The notes: generated by a model from the letters alone, not told the origin. Positions 11,261-22,995 are shown, numbered from the stretch's first letter. The stretch: DNA of 64,000 bases from Cryptomeria japonica (GCF_030272615.1 NC_081409.1:913879840-913943839), one strand, 5' to 3'. Numbers and translations: made by a program.

Positions 11261-13282
11261 GGTGTACAAGGCATCAGGCTCCCCTGCATATCAGAAAATA
11301 TCAAAAACATTCACAAACAATACAAAATCCAAAAACATTCAAAAATGACTCACAAAATCCAAAAACATTCAAAAATGACTCACAAAATCCACAAACATTC
11401 AAAAACTATTACACAAAATCCAAAAACATCGAAAAACCATCGAAAATCACACAAAAACATGGCAACACCTTGTACATATTCATTCAAGTAGATGCAAAAC
11501 CAACATTAACATAGTACTCACACAATGACCATTTATCAATCGACCACACAATCCACATCCAACAAATCAGAAACTGTCTTTAAAAACAAGGATGCATCCT
11601 TCCTTACCAAAACAAAGACAAAAGTGACGTTTTCTTTGACAAGAAAATTATGTTAAGCTATCAAATGCTTGGTTGATTTGTGAGTACAATCATTTGTTTA
11701 TCTGTATCGGGATCTTTTCAGCATTGTTTTGTTTTGTTTGCGCATTATTTCTGATGAAGTTCTGGGGCATGTACTAATGGTGTCTACGTGGGAAGTTCAC
11801 TAGGCTACGTGATCTTATGCCAAATACAGTCATAGATCATTACGGCTTGCTGACTACAGCGTATACCTCGACCATATGAGCATGAACCATTACCAAGGAT
11901 CCATATTCTTTATTCTTTATGTATATACTATTTGTTTACAGGTACAATTCTCTTTCTTTGGTTCCTCCTACCTCATCCAAACTGGATAAAGGTTTTATCT
12001 CTTATTACGGTATGCACTTGTCTCGGGATATGATCAGCCTAAGATCAAGGAGGACGTTCCAAGTCATGCATGAAAGGAGATAATCCTTATCTGTTCCGCA
12101 AGCAATACTCAGGTCAACTTGATCCATTATATCAAGTTGCTTGTATTAACTTGCTATATCAAATCCATGTAAGAAATACTCTGGTCATCTTGAATCATTA
12201 TGTCAAGATGCTTGTATTCTCTTCCAACATTTTAAAGCTCAATGATGAAAATAGAGCACTATGGATCGTCATTCCATCTCATCTATATATACTGCATTTC
12301 GTTGCATTCCAACCATCCATACATTCATAATAGCTGCATATCATGCATACATAGTCATAATAATGCATACTCTATTTTCCTCTTCTTCCATAGGAATGAG
12401 TCATAAGTCCTCCATATCTTCTATCTAACATCAAATCCCCCCTCACCCTCCCTATCTTGATCATCAACATCATCCTAATCCCTTCATTGCTTCCCATCCT
12501 CACTCATCCACAAAATTAAGCCAGTTACTCTGTCTACACAGATACATCGACTCCCACACACCTAGACTATCAACAGATACTCTGATCAAGTATCTTCGGG
12601 TCTCAACAGGTAATCGATTATGGTAATCCTAGACTACATCAGGCATTTATCACAATGACCTAGTCTCAACGGGGCTGCCATGATTCCCCACAACCATCCA
12701 TCACACGCACACACTATCAATTGATCAAACCAATCAAACACAATCACATCGGACAATTACATCAATTGTCTAAGTCTCAACGAGTATTTTGCTTCATATA
12801 CCTTGACTTCATCGGGCAATTACATCAATTGTCTAAGTCACATCAGGTCACTTTGCTTCACTTACTCACACTTTATCATGTCCAAGCGACCAACTGACAT
12901 CAACTGTCACGCTTTGACTTGACCGGGGCAATTAAACCGATTGCACCAGATTGTCTAACCAATTTTGATCAATTGTATAGCATCAATCCAAACCCCACAC
13001 TACATCTGCTATGTATCTCTTGCATGACCTCAGGGTACTCATTGGCTTGTTGTTTCTTCATATTCACTCCATTTTCTCACATTCTTTCATCATTAGTTCT
13101 AATTTCTTCTATTCTACCTCCCCTCCGCTTTTCATTTTTTTTCGAGAGATCGCCCGATTTTTCAAAAAAAAATCGGTCCATCCCTCGAGGGGGCATACCA
13201 CCCATTAAATTTACATTTTATGGGGCATTTCTTCACACCTATTTTTCTTTCTTTGAAACGACACGATAAACTGCACCGTCTC
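11261..13282 (+). other. 3' non-coding tail of element F
   Basis: About 2 kb between the pol stop and the polypurine tract. It begins with a short tandem array (11316-11460). Beyond this it has C/A-rich, non-coding-looking sequence with repeated motifs such as 'CAATTACATCAATTGTCTAAGTC' variants near 12735-12840. No conserved frame was recognised. A long 3' tail is usual for Tat elements. Confidence 0.6.
11316..11460 (+). repeat. Tandem ~32-bp repeat after pol
   Basis: Four to five imperfect units of the form ACAAAATCCAAAAACATTC followed by an AAAATGACTC variant, immediately after the pol frame of element F. Confidence 0.75.
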
Positions 13283-13295
13283 AAAGAGGGGCAAA
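13283..13295 (+). other. Polypurine tract of element F
   Basis: AAAGAGGGGCAAA directly precedes the TGTAGTCACA start of the 3' LTR. It would prime plus-strand DNA synthesis. One pyrimidine interrupts it. Confidence 0.75.
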
Positions 13296-15191
13296 TGTAG
13301 TCACATAAATCTGTCCACTTAATTAAATGAATACTTAGTATTTATTTGATTATTTAACCATCAATTAATAATTAATTAAATTAATATTTAATTAATTCAT
13401 CTTAACCCTATTCTCCTATTAATTAAATAAATTATTCAATTTATTTGATTTAATTCACTTAACCAAATTCAGACCATTAATTAAATAAATAAATCATATT
13501 TATTTAATTAAATCTTCTCTCACATTTAAATAAATTAATATTTATTTAAAACCCCCAAAATCCCACCTCTCACATTTAAATAAATAAATCATTTATTTAA
13601 ATCACCTTTATCCTCCACCCACTTGTATTTTCCTACAAAAGCAAGTTGCACAATTATTTTAAATAAATAATTTATTTAAAACACCTTTATCCTCCACCCA
13701 CTTGTATTTTCCTACAAAAGCAAGTTGCACAACTATTTTAAATAAATTATTTATTTAAAATCCTATTTATCCTCACCCACTTGAAACCTTTAATGGTTTC
13801 CCTTAAAGTATTCAAACTTGATGACTTTAAAGTCTTCAAACTTGATGGCTTCCTTCTATAGTCTTCTTAAGACTTTAATGGTTTTCCTTAAAGTCTTCAA
13901 GCCTTTAATGTTTCCCCTCAAAGTCTTCAAGCATTTTAATGCTTTATCTTCCTTTTTCTCATTTAAATAAATTAATATTTATTTGAATATTTATCCAAAT
14001 ACAACTTGCACACATTTATTGAAATAAATGAATTTTTATTTTAATAAAATCCTATTTTCCCTCACCCACCAAATCCACTTGCAAAATCTAATCCCCTTCT
14101 AGATTCTTCTAACCCCTTCCTAATTAACTTAATCCATCCCCTAATTATTGTCACATTCCTAAGCAAAATGGAGTCACTTCTCAAAGCCTAAAAGTCTTTG
14201 ATAACCATTAAAGGCTTTCAACCTTCAACCACTAAATGTCTCAAAGTCTTGGATAACCTTTGAAAGCTTCCAACCTTCAACCACTAAATGGCTCAAAGTC
14301 TTTGATAACCATTGAAGGCTTTCAACCTTCAACCACTTAATCCCCAAAGTCTCCAATAACCATTAATGGTTACCTCAAACCCTCCCACATGGTTAAAACA
14401 TTTGTTTTGACTCAACCTCTAGCCAACCCAAGGGTCTCATCAAGCCTTTAATGCTTTGACCATGATTATCTCTTAATCATTTGCACAAAGGTTTATCCTT
14501 GCATTAACTCCTAATCCAGTGGGTAATCCTAATTTAGGCTTGACCCTTACCTTCTAGATAACCATGAGGTCTCCTCAGGCATTTAATGCCTCCAACCTCT
14601 TCTCTCAACTCAATCTTATGTTGACACTTGTCACCATTTCATTGGTGCAAATTGTGCACATGGATCCCCAACTTTCAAGCTTGACCCTTGATTAAACCTT
14701 TCAATCCTGGCCATCCATTGCTCCATTTTTCCTATAAATAGAGCCCATTCCTTCATAATCCAGATCCTGAAAACTTGTATGCATTTAGGCTATAGACATT
14801 TTTAGAGAGCATTTAGCATAGCATAACTAAAATCTTGTCTTTTTGGTAAAATTAATCATTTTAGCATCAATAGCATAGTATTTAGCTTTTCATTTCATAT
14901 TTGAAGCTTAATATTAAATCTCAATCCTCCATAAGCATCCATAGTGCAAAAAAGCTGCTGAGAGCTACACTCATTTGGGACTTGGAGAGGAGAGGAACAA
15001 GGGAGGAGCAACTATGAGCATCTTGATTAGCTATTTTATTCTATGTTTATATGCTTTCTATTTCATGCTTAATATCTCTCTTGATATGCCTGTTTAGGAT
15101 AATCTTTTGTTGCTAACACTAACGTTTGTTTCTTGTGCTCTTGTGTGTGTTGCCATCAAACAGATTTTCTAATCCTTTTTGCAGAGCATCA
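13296..15191 (+). repeat. 3' LTR of element F (complete, 1896 bp)
   Basis: Starts TG after the polypurine tract and ends CA where homology with the 5' LTR stops. It contains an AT-rich start with many AATTAAATAAAT motifs, a 79-bp tandem duplication (13604-13761), several short direct repeats around 13780-13940, and a TATA box at 14733-14740. Confidence 0.9.
13604..13761 (+). repeat. 79-bp tandem duplication inside the F LTR
   Basis: Two near-identical head-to-tail units starting ACCTTTATCCTCCACCCACT at 13604 and 13683, differing at a few positions. Confidence 0.8.
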
Positions 15192-15609
15192 CTTGTCTTT
15201 CAAGTTCTTGTTCATTATTTTGGGATTGCACCAAACTAGTTTTCAACATATCATTCTCATGGGCCAATCTGTCACATTCCTCATATTTGTTCTTCAGAGA
15301 TGTAGCAAGATTTTCTTCTTTCTTCTTTCTATCCTCGATATCCTTAGACATTGTCATTGTCAGGTCTTGCATTTCATTTTGCATGAGCATGTTTGCTTGA
15401 CTCAACTTTTGACATTGTTCCTTGAGAGCATTATCATCATCTTGTTTTTGCAGAAGTTCCTTCCTTTTAGCTTGAGCAGATGATAACCTTTCTTGCAGGA
15501 CAAGAATGAATTCATTTGCAGAATTCGGTTCATCTTGCAGTTTCAAGTTCTTCATCCTTTCAACATCATAATCCTCAAGAGCCATCTTGAGTTGCTTCTC
15601 CATAGCCAT
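15192..15609 (-). pseudogene. Coiled-coil Gag of element G, cut by element F
   Basis: The frame begins MAMEKQLKMALEDYD at 15609 (minus strand) and stays open for about 139 codons until the junction with the F LTR. It is rich in Lys, Glu, Gln and Leu with heptad-like spacing and is predicted to be a long coiled coil. The beginning aligns by eye with the gag of element C (MKQLEAALSDYD) and NEMQDLT matches NEMQDMT. No zinc knuckle remains because the gene is cut before it. Gag would multimerise to form particles. The preserved part has no stop codon, so G may have been fairly young when F landed. Confidence 0.75.
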
Positions 15610-15667
15610 GCCTAAAGATTATGGTTTCAGGATCTTCCTCAAGCTATTAAACTTCCTCCAAGGTACC

Positions 15668-15681
15668 GGGCTCTGATACCA
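15668..15681 (-). other. Primer-binding site of element G (initiator Met tRNA)
   Basis: The minus strand reads TGGTATCAGAGCCC, complementary to the 3' end of plant initiator-Met tRNA, two bases inside the LTR border at 15684. Confidence 0.88.
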
Positions 15682-15683
15682 AT

Positions 15684-16572
15684 TGTTGGGATCCAAGAAC
15701 ACTGAGAGTGGGGGGTGGGGAGGGGGTGAATCAGTGTTCTGTCGATAAGATATGATTTTATGCCTTTATACCCAACACACTTAAACCGGTAAACAAATAA
15801 ACATATAACTTGAAGCAAATGAACCATCCACATGAATGAACACCATAACACACAAAATTTATACGTGGAAAAACTACGGTGGGATTTGTGACCCACAATA
15901 TCAATTCACTAGCCATATGAAAGATATTACATATAATGGGGGCCTGCACATGTAGGAAGGCACACTGCCTAGAGCACATGCTCATCACTAAAGAGTCTCA
16001 CTGACTACAAGCTTCTGCTGAAGTAAAACAATGAAAGTGAATTCACAAAATGCATTTGCTATACCAAAAAGAGTTCCGGTTATAGCTCTGCTATGTATCG
16101 GTTCATAAACCCTGAACACTACTACCGGTATCACCTTCCCTCCAAGAATGTCTTACAAATATTTACAGATCATTTCATGATACAACATTTGCATACAAAT
16201 GATCTTCGCATTCCACAATCCTCACAAGTTCTATCCTCGCATCATAATTGCTTCTTGTTCACACACATATATCATAATGATCTAATACACTGATCTATAT
16301 ACCCATACAAACGATATGCCTTATGTCGGCTTACAATACATTACAAAGATATACAATGTCGAACTTATGCAATAATTACAAAATGATTTTCTAAATAAAT
16401 CTTCCTTGATGTCGGCTTCCCTGAAGTGTTGGATGCCAGTGCCGATATAGCCCTGAATGCTCCAAAGTCGGTGTCTTTCGGTAATGCCTCCTAATGCCGG
16501 TAAATGACTCCCATCAAATCTTGTTGCCATCAATGACAACAAAATGAATCCAATGAGTGTCAATTGCCAACA
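15684..16572 (-). repeat. 5' LTR of element G (889 bp)
   Basis: On the minus strand it runs from TGTTGGCAATTG (16572) to GGATCCCAACA (15684). Internal landmarks shared with the other copia LTRs here are TTGTCATTGATGGCAAC near the start, a GTTTTTCCACGTATAAA stretch in U5, and a C-rich tract (CACCCCCTCCCC) followed by CTCAGTG just before the end. Confidence 0.8.
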
Positions 16573-17908
16573 ATGATAATCCATAAGAAACTCATTCTAA
16601 TAAACTTTGCAACACAAAAGAGACAAACATAAGAATGTAGTTGGAGGCTAATGTGCTCACACGGAGGAACCAAAAGAGAGAAGAATGCCAAAGGAAGAGA
16701 TTGGTGAGTTGTTTGGGTTCGTCTTTAGTGTATTCCATTGGCTTGGGCAAGTTACAAGCGACAATGCTAAAAAAATGACCACCAAAAAAGAAATTTTCAC
16801 GAGACACTAACATGTCACACTAGTGTTTGGATAATTTAAACTCAAACAATGATGAGAAACTACAAAAGCACAAGGCTAACATAAATGTGACATCAAAATT
16901 GATAAAAGGACACCATAAGAAATAAGAACTAACTATGTGGAGAAGGAGAAAGGCTATGCAGGGGCTAAAATGAGCCTATAAATAGGCTAAGGGATCAAAC
17001 ACCATAGTGAGGAGAAAATATACCATGAAATTACAAGTGTATACAATATTTGATGTTACAAGGTGATACTCCTTTGTTTCATACTCCTATGAAGTATAAA
17101 ATTTTATCCCCTTTAGATATGATATTGCAACTACTATTCCAACTTCCCATGTGGCTTCTTCTAGTGCACCTTCCCCTTTTGTAGCAAAAAGTGATCTTGT
17201 TTTGTTATCTTCTATAAGTGTTTCTTAGATACTAGGTTGTTTGCTCTCCATGCTCACTTCTTTACTTCTTCTAGTTATCAATTCTTTGGTCATGAACACT
17301 TAGAGCATTAAGTTTCCTTAAACAATGTGTTAGCTCCTTCTTTATTGGAATCTTCCATTCTTGATTGGGTTTTTCCTTTCATTGAGGATTTTTTTTATCA
17401 AATGTGGCTAGCTTATATAGTCATTTAAATTACATTATGGTTCAACATAGGATGCCTTTGGAGCATAAGAAGCCATCTTTGAAGATAGTTCTCAAGTCTC
17501 AAAAGAAATCTAGTAGGGGTACTAAGTTATGTGCAAGTTAATTCTCATGTTTCATTTCCTCTCCTCACAGAGACTGGCTCTATTTGAAGTAGTTTCTTCT
17601 CTTCAATACTATTAGGCTTTGTTGTTTATTTGTTCCTTATTATGGGTACAGGTTCTAATAGAACCCACGACTATTTTAACTAAAAAACCTACCATCAACA
17701 ATTTTAGTAATGATAAAAGAAAAAATACACAATAGATAACTAAGCCCTAGTTCAATTAACATATATTAATCATTGTACCAAATCTTTGAAACAAAGTCCA
17801 TTCCACAAAATAGACACTTTTATGTCAAGGAGTGTAACAAAAACTCTTTAAATAAATCTGATGGTCATTTACATTTCAAATCTTCATTACATAAGTAGTG
17901 ACAATGAC

Positions 17909-17932
17909 ATATATATATATATATATATATAT
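17909..17932. repeat. (AT)12 microsatellite
   Basis: Twelve uninterrupted AT units. Confidence 0.95.
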
Positions 17933-17989
17933 CTAAAATCACAAAAAAAGTTCTTAAAATACATTACTTTCTCAACCTATCTATACATA

Positions 17990-18085
17990 CAATTTCACTT
18001 TCTTCAAAAATAGATTCATATATGTAGATGGACCTTACAATTTCACTTTCTTCAAAAATAGATTCATATATGTAGGTGGACCTTA
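17990..18085. repeat. 48-bp tandem duplication
   Basis: Two head-to-tail units starting CAATTTCACTTTCTTC at 17990 and 18038, differing at one visible base (TAGATGG versus TAGGTGG). Confidence 0.92.
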
Positions 18086-18420
18086 GAACACATACATAGG
18101 AAGGAAGACTATTTCAATTAATTTATAAGGACTTATAATTTTATTGAAGTTTTTTAAACAATATTAATTTTAACTTATTAAAAAAAAAATTCTATATAGA
18201 TACCTTACAATAAACTATTTAACATTTTAGATAAATACTAAATAATAAGAAAAGAAGTTATAAACTAGACTCATAATCCGAAATTCTGAAATGCTAATTT
18301 TTTCTATATCCAAACTACTAATATTAGCGATTACACCTAATTTGCCAGTTTCTGGGGTAAAAATCCATACGTTAAGTGCAGTGAATTGCCCGCGTTAAAT
18401 TTAGCGGGGAGTTAGAGTTA

Positions 18421-18477
18421 CCCGCCAAAATTGAAACCTCAAAACGAAGCGGGGAAAAGTGATTTTTTCCGCGAAAA
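18421..18477 (+). promoter_or_regulatory. Cluster of E2F-like sites upstream of cyclin D
   Basis: Three motifs fit the E2F consensus WTTSSCSS on one strand or the other: CCCGCCAAAA (18421-18430, reverse TTTTGGCGGG), GCGGGGAAAA (18449-18458) and the near-palindrome TTTTCCGCGAAAA (18465-18477). They lie within 60 bases and end about 25 bases upstream of a TATA box. E2F/DP factors activate genes at G1/S, so the cluster suggests cell-cycle control. No binding data are available. Confidence 0.6.
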
Positions 18478-18500
18478 TAAGAAAGGAAAAATATCCCTGC

Positions 18501-18506
18501 TATAAA
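18501..18506 (+). promoter_or_regulatory. Probable TATA box of the cyclin D gene
   Basis: TATAAA in CCTGCTATAAATCACGG, just downstream of the E2F-like cluster. It predicts a transcript start near 18530-18540 and a 5' leader of about 590 bases. Confidence 0.55.
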
Positions 18507-18606
18507 TCACGGTGGAGAGGGCGACGGGAATAACGACAAAAAAAAATTCCGTCGATTGACGCCCAGCGTTCTGTTTGTCCAGTCCCCTGCTAGAGGAAAG
18601 CAAGAT

Positions 18607-18702
18607 ATGCTCACAAGTATGGACTAGAACTCTTCAGAAAACTCACCCATGCTATTCATGGCAACAATGAACGGCACATTCTCTGAAAATACCTGTTTCT
18701 GA
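18607..18702 (+). other. Two short upstream ORFs in the cyclin D leader
   Basis: If transcription starts near 18530, the leader holds at least two complete small frames: ATG at 18607 to TAG at 18627 (6 codons) and ATG at 18649 to TGA at 18702 (17 codons). Further ATGs follow before the main start. Such frames usually reduce translation of the main ORF. A 5' UTR intron could remove them. Confidence 0.4.
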
Positions 18703-19126
18703 GGGATTTCGCTTGGATTTGGCCAGATTTTTACCTGGCCGGGTTCAATCTGTGGAAATCTCATTTGATTGTGGGTTTTTCATCTTTTCTTTTGAAGGTT
18801 GTTTCTGCTGTCAAAAATTGCAATTTTTGAAATCTAGTTTCTGCAGATATGTATAAGATTGTGGAAATGTAATGCAAATTTGTAAATTTTAAAAGGATCG
18901 GTCAAGGATCTATGCAGAGGTTGGAAGATTTTTCATAATCTTTTATGCAGATGGTTAAATTTGCTGTTTGATGCATTTTGTAAAAAATAATGCATATTTG
19001 GAGGGCGAAACTGTGACGTTTGATTCTTCGGAATCAAGACAGCGATGATGAACTGTATTCGATAGGGGAGACGATGACAGTGGCAGACTTTGCTCTTTTG
19101 CAATTTGAGCGGATTGTATTGTAAAA

Positions 19127-20949
19127 ATGGCCCTTAGCTTTGACTGCTTGTCGAGCCTTTTGTGCGCGGAAGATGGAGGATGGGATGACGAGGTCGCGAG
19201 TTCGAGCTTTCCCGAGGACAAGGTCGAGACTTTAAAGTGCATCGAGCTCGCTGGATTGCCAGACTTTCCTGTCGAGGATGATGAAATGGTGTCTTTCTTA
19301 GTGCAGAAAGAGAAAGAGCATCTTCCCCGGGAAGACTACGTGGAGCGTTACAGAAACCGCGCTTTAGATGTCACGGCTCGTCGAGAAGCGATCAGCTGGA
19401 TGCACAAGGTACATTGGAGCTGACTCTCGGGAGGATTAAGATTTTGAATTTTGTTGCAGATTCTTAAATTCATTAACTTGCTGTTTAGATTGCGCGGTGG
19501 TAACCGGATCCGTGAAATCGGATTGCATTCATTGCAAGAGAATCTTTGCTTTGAATCAAATTTGCTTTTCTGCATTCGAATTAAGGAGAGCATTTTGTTT
19601 GCAGGTTCAAGAGCATCATAATTTCAGACCGCTTACATTATACTTATCTGTAAATTACCTGGATCGATTCCTGTCAATCTATCAATTGCCGGTAACGCAT
19701 CCCTTGAAGCCTCACAGCTACATTCTGCATTGAATTTTAACTATTATGGTATTAAAGTTTTCTTTGCGTTGTCTTGTAATTCTTTTGTAAACAGCAAGGT
19801 TTAGGCTGGCCGTTACAGTTATTATCGGTTGCGTGCCTCTCACTGGCAGCTAAAATGGAGGAGACAGAGGTTCCGTCACTCACTGATTTGCAGGTAAAAT
19901 AGTATTTCAGCTTCTTCTCACAGTTCAATAATTTTGATATGGTAAAAGCTGAGTAATTACATTATACATAAGTTTGGTTATGGCAAAAGCTCAATACTTT
20001 CTATTTTCAACTAATCTTCAGGTCGGAGACGCAAAATTTGTTTTCGAAGCGCGGACAATATACAGAATGGAAGTCCTAATCCTGACAACATTAAAATGGA
20101 GATTATGCTCCATTACACCATTTAACTTCATTGATTACCTCTTGTACAGACTGAAAGGCACCAGCGCAGTGCCTCATGACTTGATATCTCGAACAATCGC
20201 CTTCATAATCAATACTAATAGAGGTAGAAAGGAACAGTATTCAATTACAGTACAAAACGTTTGGAATGAAATTTGTGCAATCTTTATTAATAAATATATC
20301 TTTCGGTTTCAACAAGTGCTCATTCAATGCATTCGATTTTGCAGCGATTGATTTCTTGGTTCATCAGCCATCATCGATTGCTGCGGCAGCTGTTATGTGT
20401 GCCTGTGAGGAAGTTTTACCGACAGAATCGGCAGATTACAAAGAAGCCATACTATCTTCCAAAGCAATCAACCAAGTATAATTTCAGCCTTAAATGGATC
20501 AATATTTTGTTTCGATAATGCCTTATTTTATCTTCAAACTTTAATTGTTTTGGTAGCAAATAGATTTTCCCGCAAATTCTGATTCATTTTCTTGAAATGC
20601 ATTCTCCTTCAAGAAAATACTCAAAATCTTTTGTAGCCCGCAGGTTGTGTTTGTATTGCGTTGATCGGATTCGCAGGGTAGATTCCTGGAAAACTGATCT
20701 TGTTTTTTTTTTTTGTTGTTTTGTTTTCTGCAGGAGAAGATCATTAACTGCTACAATTTAATGCAGCAGCTTGTGATGGATTTTTGCTCTACACCAAATA
20801 AGATTTCAAGTGGCACGCCTCACAGTCCAATCGGAGTACTGGACGCTGCGGCCTGTATCAGCAGTGAGAGCACTCAAAACACTAGTTCTTCTAAAAAGAG
20901 AAAAATCAGCCAAGGAAGATTGGGCAGGGCAGCAGATCAACGGTGGTAA
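19127..20949 (+). CDS. D-type cyclin, six exons, 338 aa (CYCD2/4-like)
   Basis: Exons are 19127-19408, 19605-19691, 19795-19893, 20022-20223, 20345-20475 and 20734-20949. Every intron is GT-AG, frame is kept throughout, and the spliced length is 1017 bases. Residues 11-15 (LLCAE) form the LxCxE retinoblastoma-binding motif of plant D cyclins. The N-terminal cyclin box spans about 60-190, with REAISWMHK at 86-94, NYLDRFL at 111-117 and SLAAKMEE at 139-146. The C-terminal cyclin fold follows to about 285. The tail has T-P/S-P sites (287, 295, 298) and a KKRK basic patch (321-324) that may aid nuclear import. The protein would bind a CDKA-type kinase to inactivate RBR and promote S-phase entry. 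The acidic stretch and DYVERYRNR before the box fit the family, as do the exon number and protein length. The D2/D4-like placement is a judgement from memory; the class is firm. No damage is seen. Confidence 0.93.
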
Positions 20950-21380
20950 AAATGAAAACCCTCAAAAAAATATTATTAAGATTAATATTTATTATGATTG
21001 TTGTTACAAGGGATTTCTAATCCGGATCGGCATAGCTCGGGAGTGAGATTGTGATGTAAGTGAATGCGTTGATTTGAGTCAGTCAGTTGTCCGTCCGTCA
21101 TTGATTTGTTAACGGCGAGAGTGTTTTGGCGTGTTTGAGAGATTATTATAGGGGAGATTGATTATACATATATATAGATATAGGTATATTTTTGTGCAGA
21201 TATATACACAGGAAAGCAGGAGGGTTTTGGATTTGGTGTACTGTGAAGATAGAACTCCCACCAGGTTTCTTCTGTATTTCAGAGATTGAGATTGAGTTAT
21301 TCTATTGCAATTTGTTGACTACCCCATCGTTTATTTTCTCTGTAAACCCCAGTTGCTAATTATAAAAACAAAAAAATTCG
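20950..21380 (+). other. Probable 3' UTR of cyclin D
   Basis: Follows the TAA at 20947-20949. It includes a T/A-rich stretch at 21160-21195 and no open frame of note. A plausible end lies near the T-rich and A-rich run at 21340-21375, but no strong AATAAA hexamer fixes the cleavage site. Confidence 0.45.
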
Positions 21381-22635
21381 TTGATTATATAATTCTGATT
21401 CTACATTTTTCATGTCATCCTGATGCCAAAATTGATGCAATTGTTTAAAGAATGTATAAAGGCGAAAAGAGAATATCTTTATTGGTGCTGGATTAAATGG
21501 TTTTGTGGATAAGAATCTTTCTATGAGAGATTATATTATAATGTTAATTATGCCCTTAAAAGGATGAGAAGGTAAAATATAATTTCACAGTATCTCTCTT
21601 TTCATTGCCCAAAGGTGAAAACCCCTGTTAAAGAGACGAGTGGAGAAGCTCAAAAAACTCGGAATCTAACTTTAATTTTCCTTTCTAACAATGCCACTTT
21701 CTTTATTTACTTGTTTATTTTGCATTCCTATTGTGAACTTTCCTATTCCCTTTGGATGCTAAATATCTGCCTGCCACCACTTTGACCAATTTGTACAGAC
21801 AAACTCTCTTCCACCCAAAAGAAAAACTGATTATCCGTTCTTGGGGTTGGTAAAACTTTTTTGATTTACAATGACAATTAAAAGATTTTCCACAACTACC
21901 TATAATTAAAAGCATCTATAATCTGTTGGTGATAGGAATTTGAACGCGGTTTCACATATACCAAGCCTAAAGTGTTAAGGGCTTTTGGTCCAAGTAAAGC
22001 AAATGACTTTTAATCATTTATTAAATTAAAATGCTGACATTGCCATTATCAGCTTTCTATGGAAGATTACGTTTATTGGTTAAGCTACAAGGCGGCTCAA
22101 AGCTTAAAATTTAGTTTATGTACATGTTGCTCTTAATTATGAATTCATGGACGACATTGCTTTAATAAAATAATAATAAAAAACACTGAAACATGCCCCG
22201 CGATGTAATAGGAAACAACTCTTCACAATGTCGTGATTTTTCTATAAAATACAAACTATATTTTAAATATCATGCCACAACACGGCTTTTCTATTCACTG
22301 ATAGAACCACTTATTTTTTCAGAGGTTAGATGGTTAAATAGTTTTAATTTTCTCTTATCGTTAAAAAACGATAATGGCCAAAATGTTGGTGAAAAGTAGT
22401 CATCTCTAGAATCATAGGTTTGAAAAAACAAACATTATTAAAAATCTTCCAAGTCAAAGATTTTAAATTAACCCCACTTTAGAAACAATTGTTTTGAATC
22501 ATAATATTTATTTTATAATAATTATTTATACAAATAAATGATTAAAATAACTAATATCGATATCATGCTTGTGGTGTGGGGGTTGGAGCTGGGAAGCAAG
22601 AGGATGTTCAGTGGTCCTAAAGGAATGTGTGGAAC
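21381..22635. other. Spacer downstream of cyclin D
   Basis: AT-rich sequence with stops in all frames. I see no gene, element end or structured repeat here. Confidence 0.55.
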
Positions 22636-22995
22636 TCTTGGTTTGAGGCTGATTTTGGAATGGGCTTGTCTGGGTGGTCTCATGGTACATGAGAACAATT
22701 AGTTGAAAATTGGAGATCAAAATCCACCATTTCAACCTTTTCATTGGTGAAGTGGAGTGGACTTTTGGTTTGAGGCTGATTTTGGAATGGGCTTGTCTGG
22801 GTGGTCTCATGGCACATGAGGGCAATTAATTGAAAATTGGAGACCACTTCAACCTTTCATTGGTGAAGTGGAGTAGACTTTTGGTTTGAGGCTGATTTTG
22901 GAGTGGGCGTGTCTAGGTGAAGGTCTCATGACAGTGGAGGGCAACCAATTAAAAATTGGAAATCAAAATCCTCAACTTCTTCAACCTTTCATTCG
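22636..22995. repeat. Three-copy tandem repeat, ~125-bp unit
   Basis: Each unit begins TTGGTTTGAGGCTGATTTTG (near 22638, 22757 and 22875), continues with TCTCATG and a GGCAA segment, then AATTGGAGA and TCAACCTTTCATT. The copies diverge by substitutions and small indels, and the last is the most degenerate. The open frames across this stretch reflect the repeat rather than a gene. Confidence 0.85.

Larger units (their letters stand above)
1..15191 (+). mobile_element. Ty3/gypsy LTR retrotransposon F, Tat lineage (5' end beyond window)
   Basis: Bases 1-1263 repeat at 13929-15191, giving two LTRs. Between them lie a primer-binding site, a long leader, gag-protease, reverse transcriptase-RNase H-archaeal-type RNase H-integrase, a 2-kb tail and a polypurine tract. 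The second, archaeal-type RNase H after the degenerate gypsy RNase H is the hallmark of the Tat/Ogre lineage. By eye only three differences (all C/T) separate the two LTR segments, so the insertion is recent. The 3' LTR runs into a minus-strand copia gag gene at 15192, so this element is nested. The 3' target duplication should be CTTGT (15192-15196); its partner lies left of the window. Confidence 0.92.
15192..16572 (-). mobile_element. Copia-like LTR element G, 5' part, split by element F
   Basis: Read on the minus strand, this is a 5' LTR (16572 down to 15684), an initiator-Met primer-binding site, and the start of a coiled-coil gag (15609 down). Element F interrupts the gag at 15191/15192. 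The rest of G would lie left of the window beyond F. LTR sequence and gag N terminus both resemble element C at 30699-37328, so G and C belong to related families. Confidence 0.82.
16573..18360. other. Intergenic spacer upstream of the cyclin gene
   Basis: AT-rich with scattered stops in all frames. No gene or recognisable element was found. It contains a dinucleotide run and a 48-bp tandem duplication, listed separately. Confidence 0.6.

Noticed and set aside
17100-17650. Possible coding remnant in the spacer upstream of cyclin D
   Set aside because: Short open pieces only, no motif could be named.
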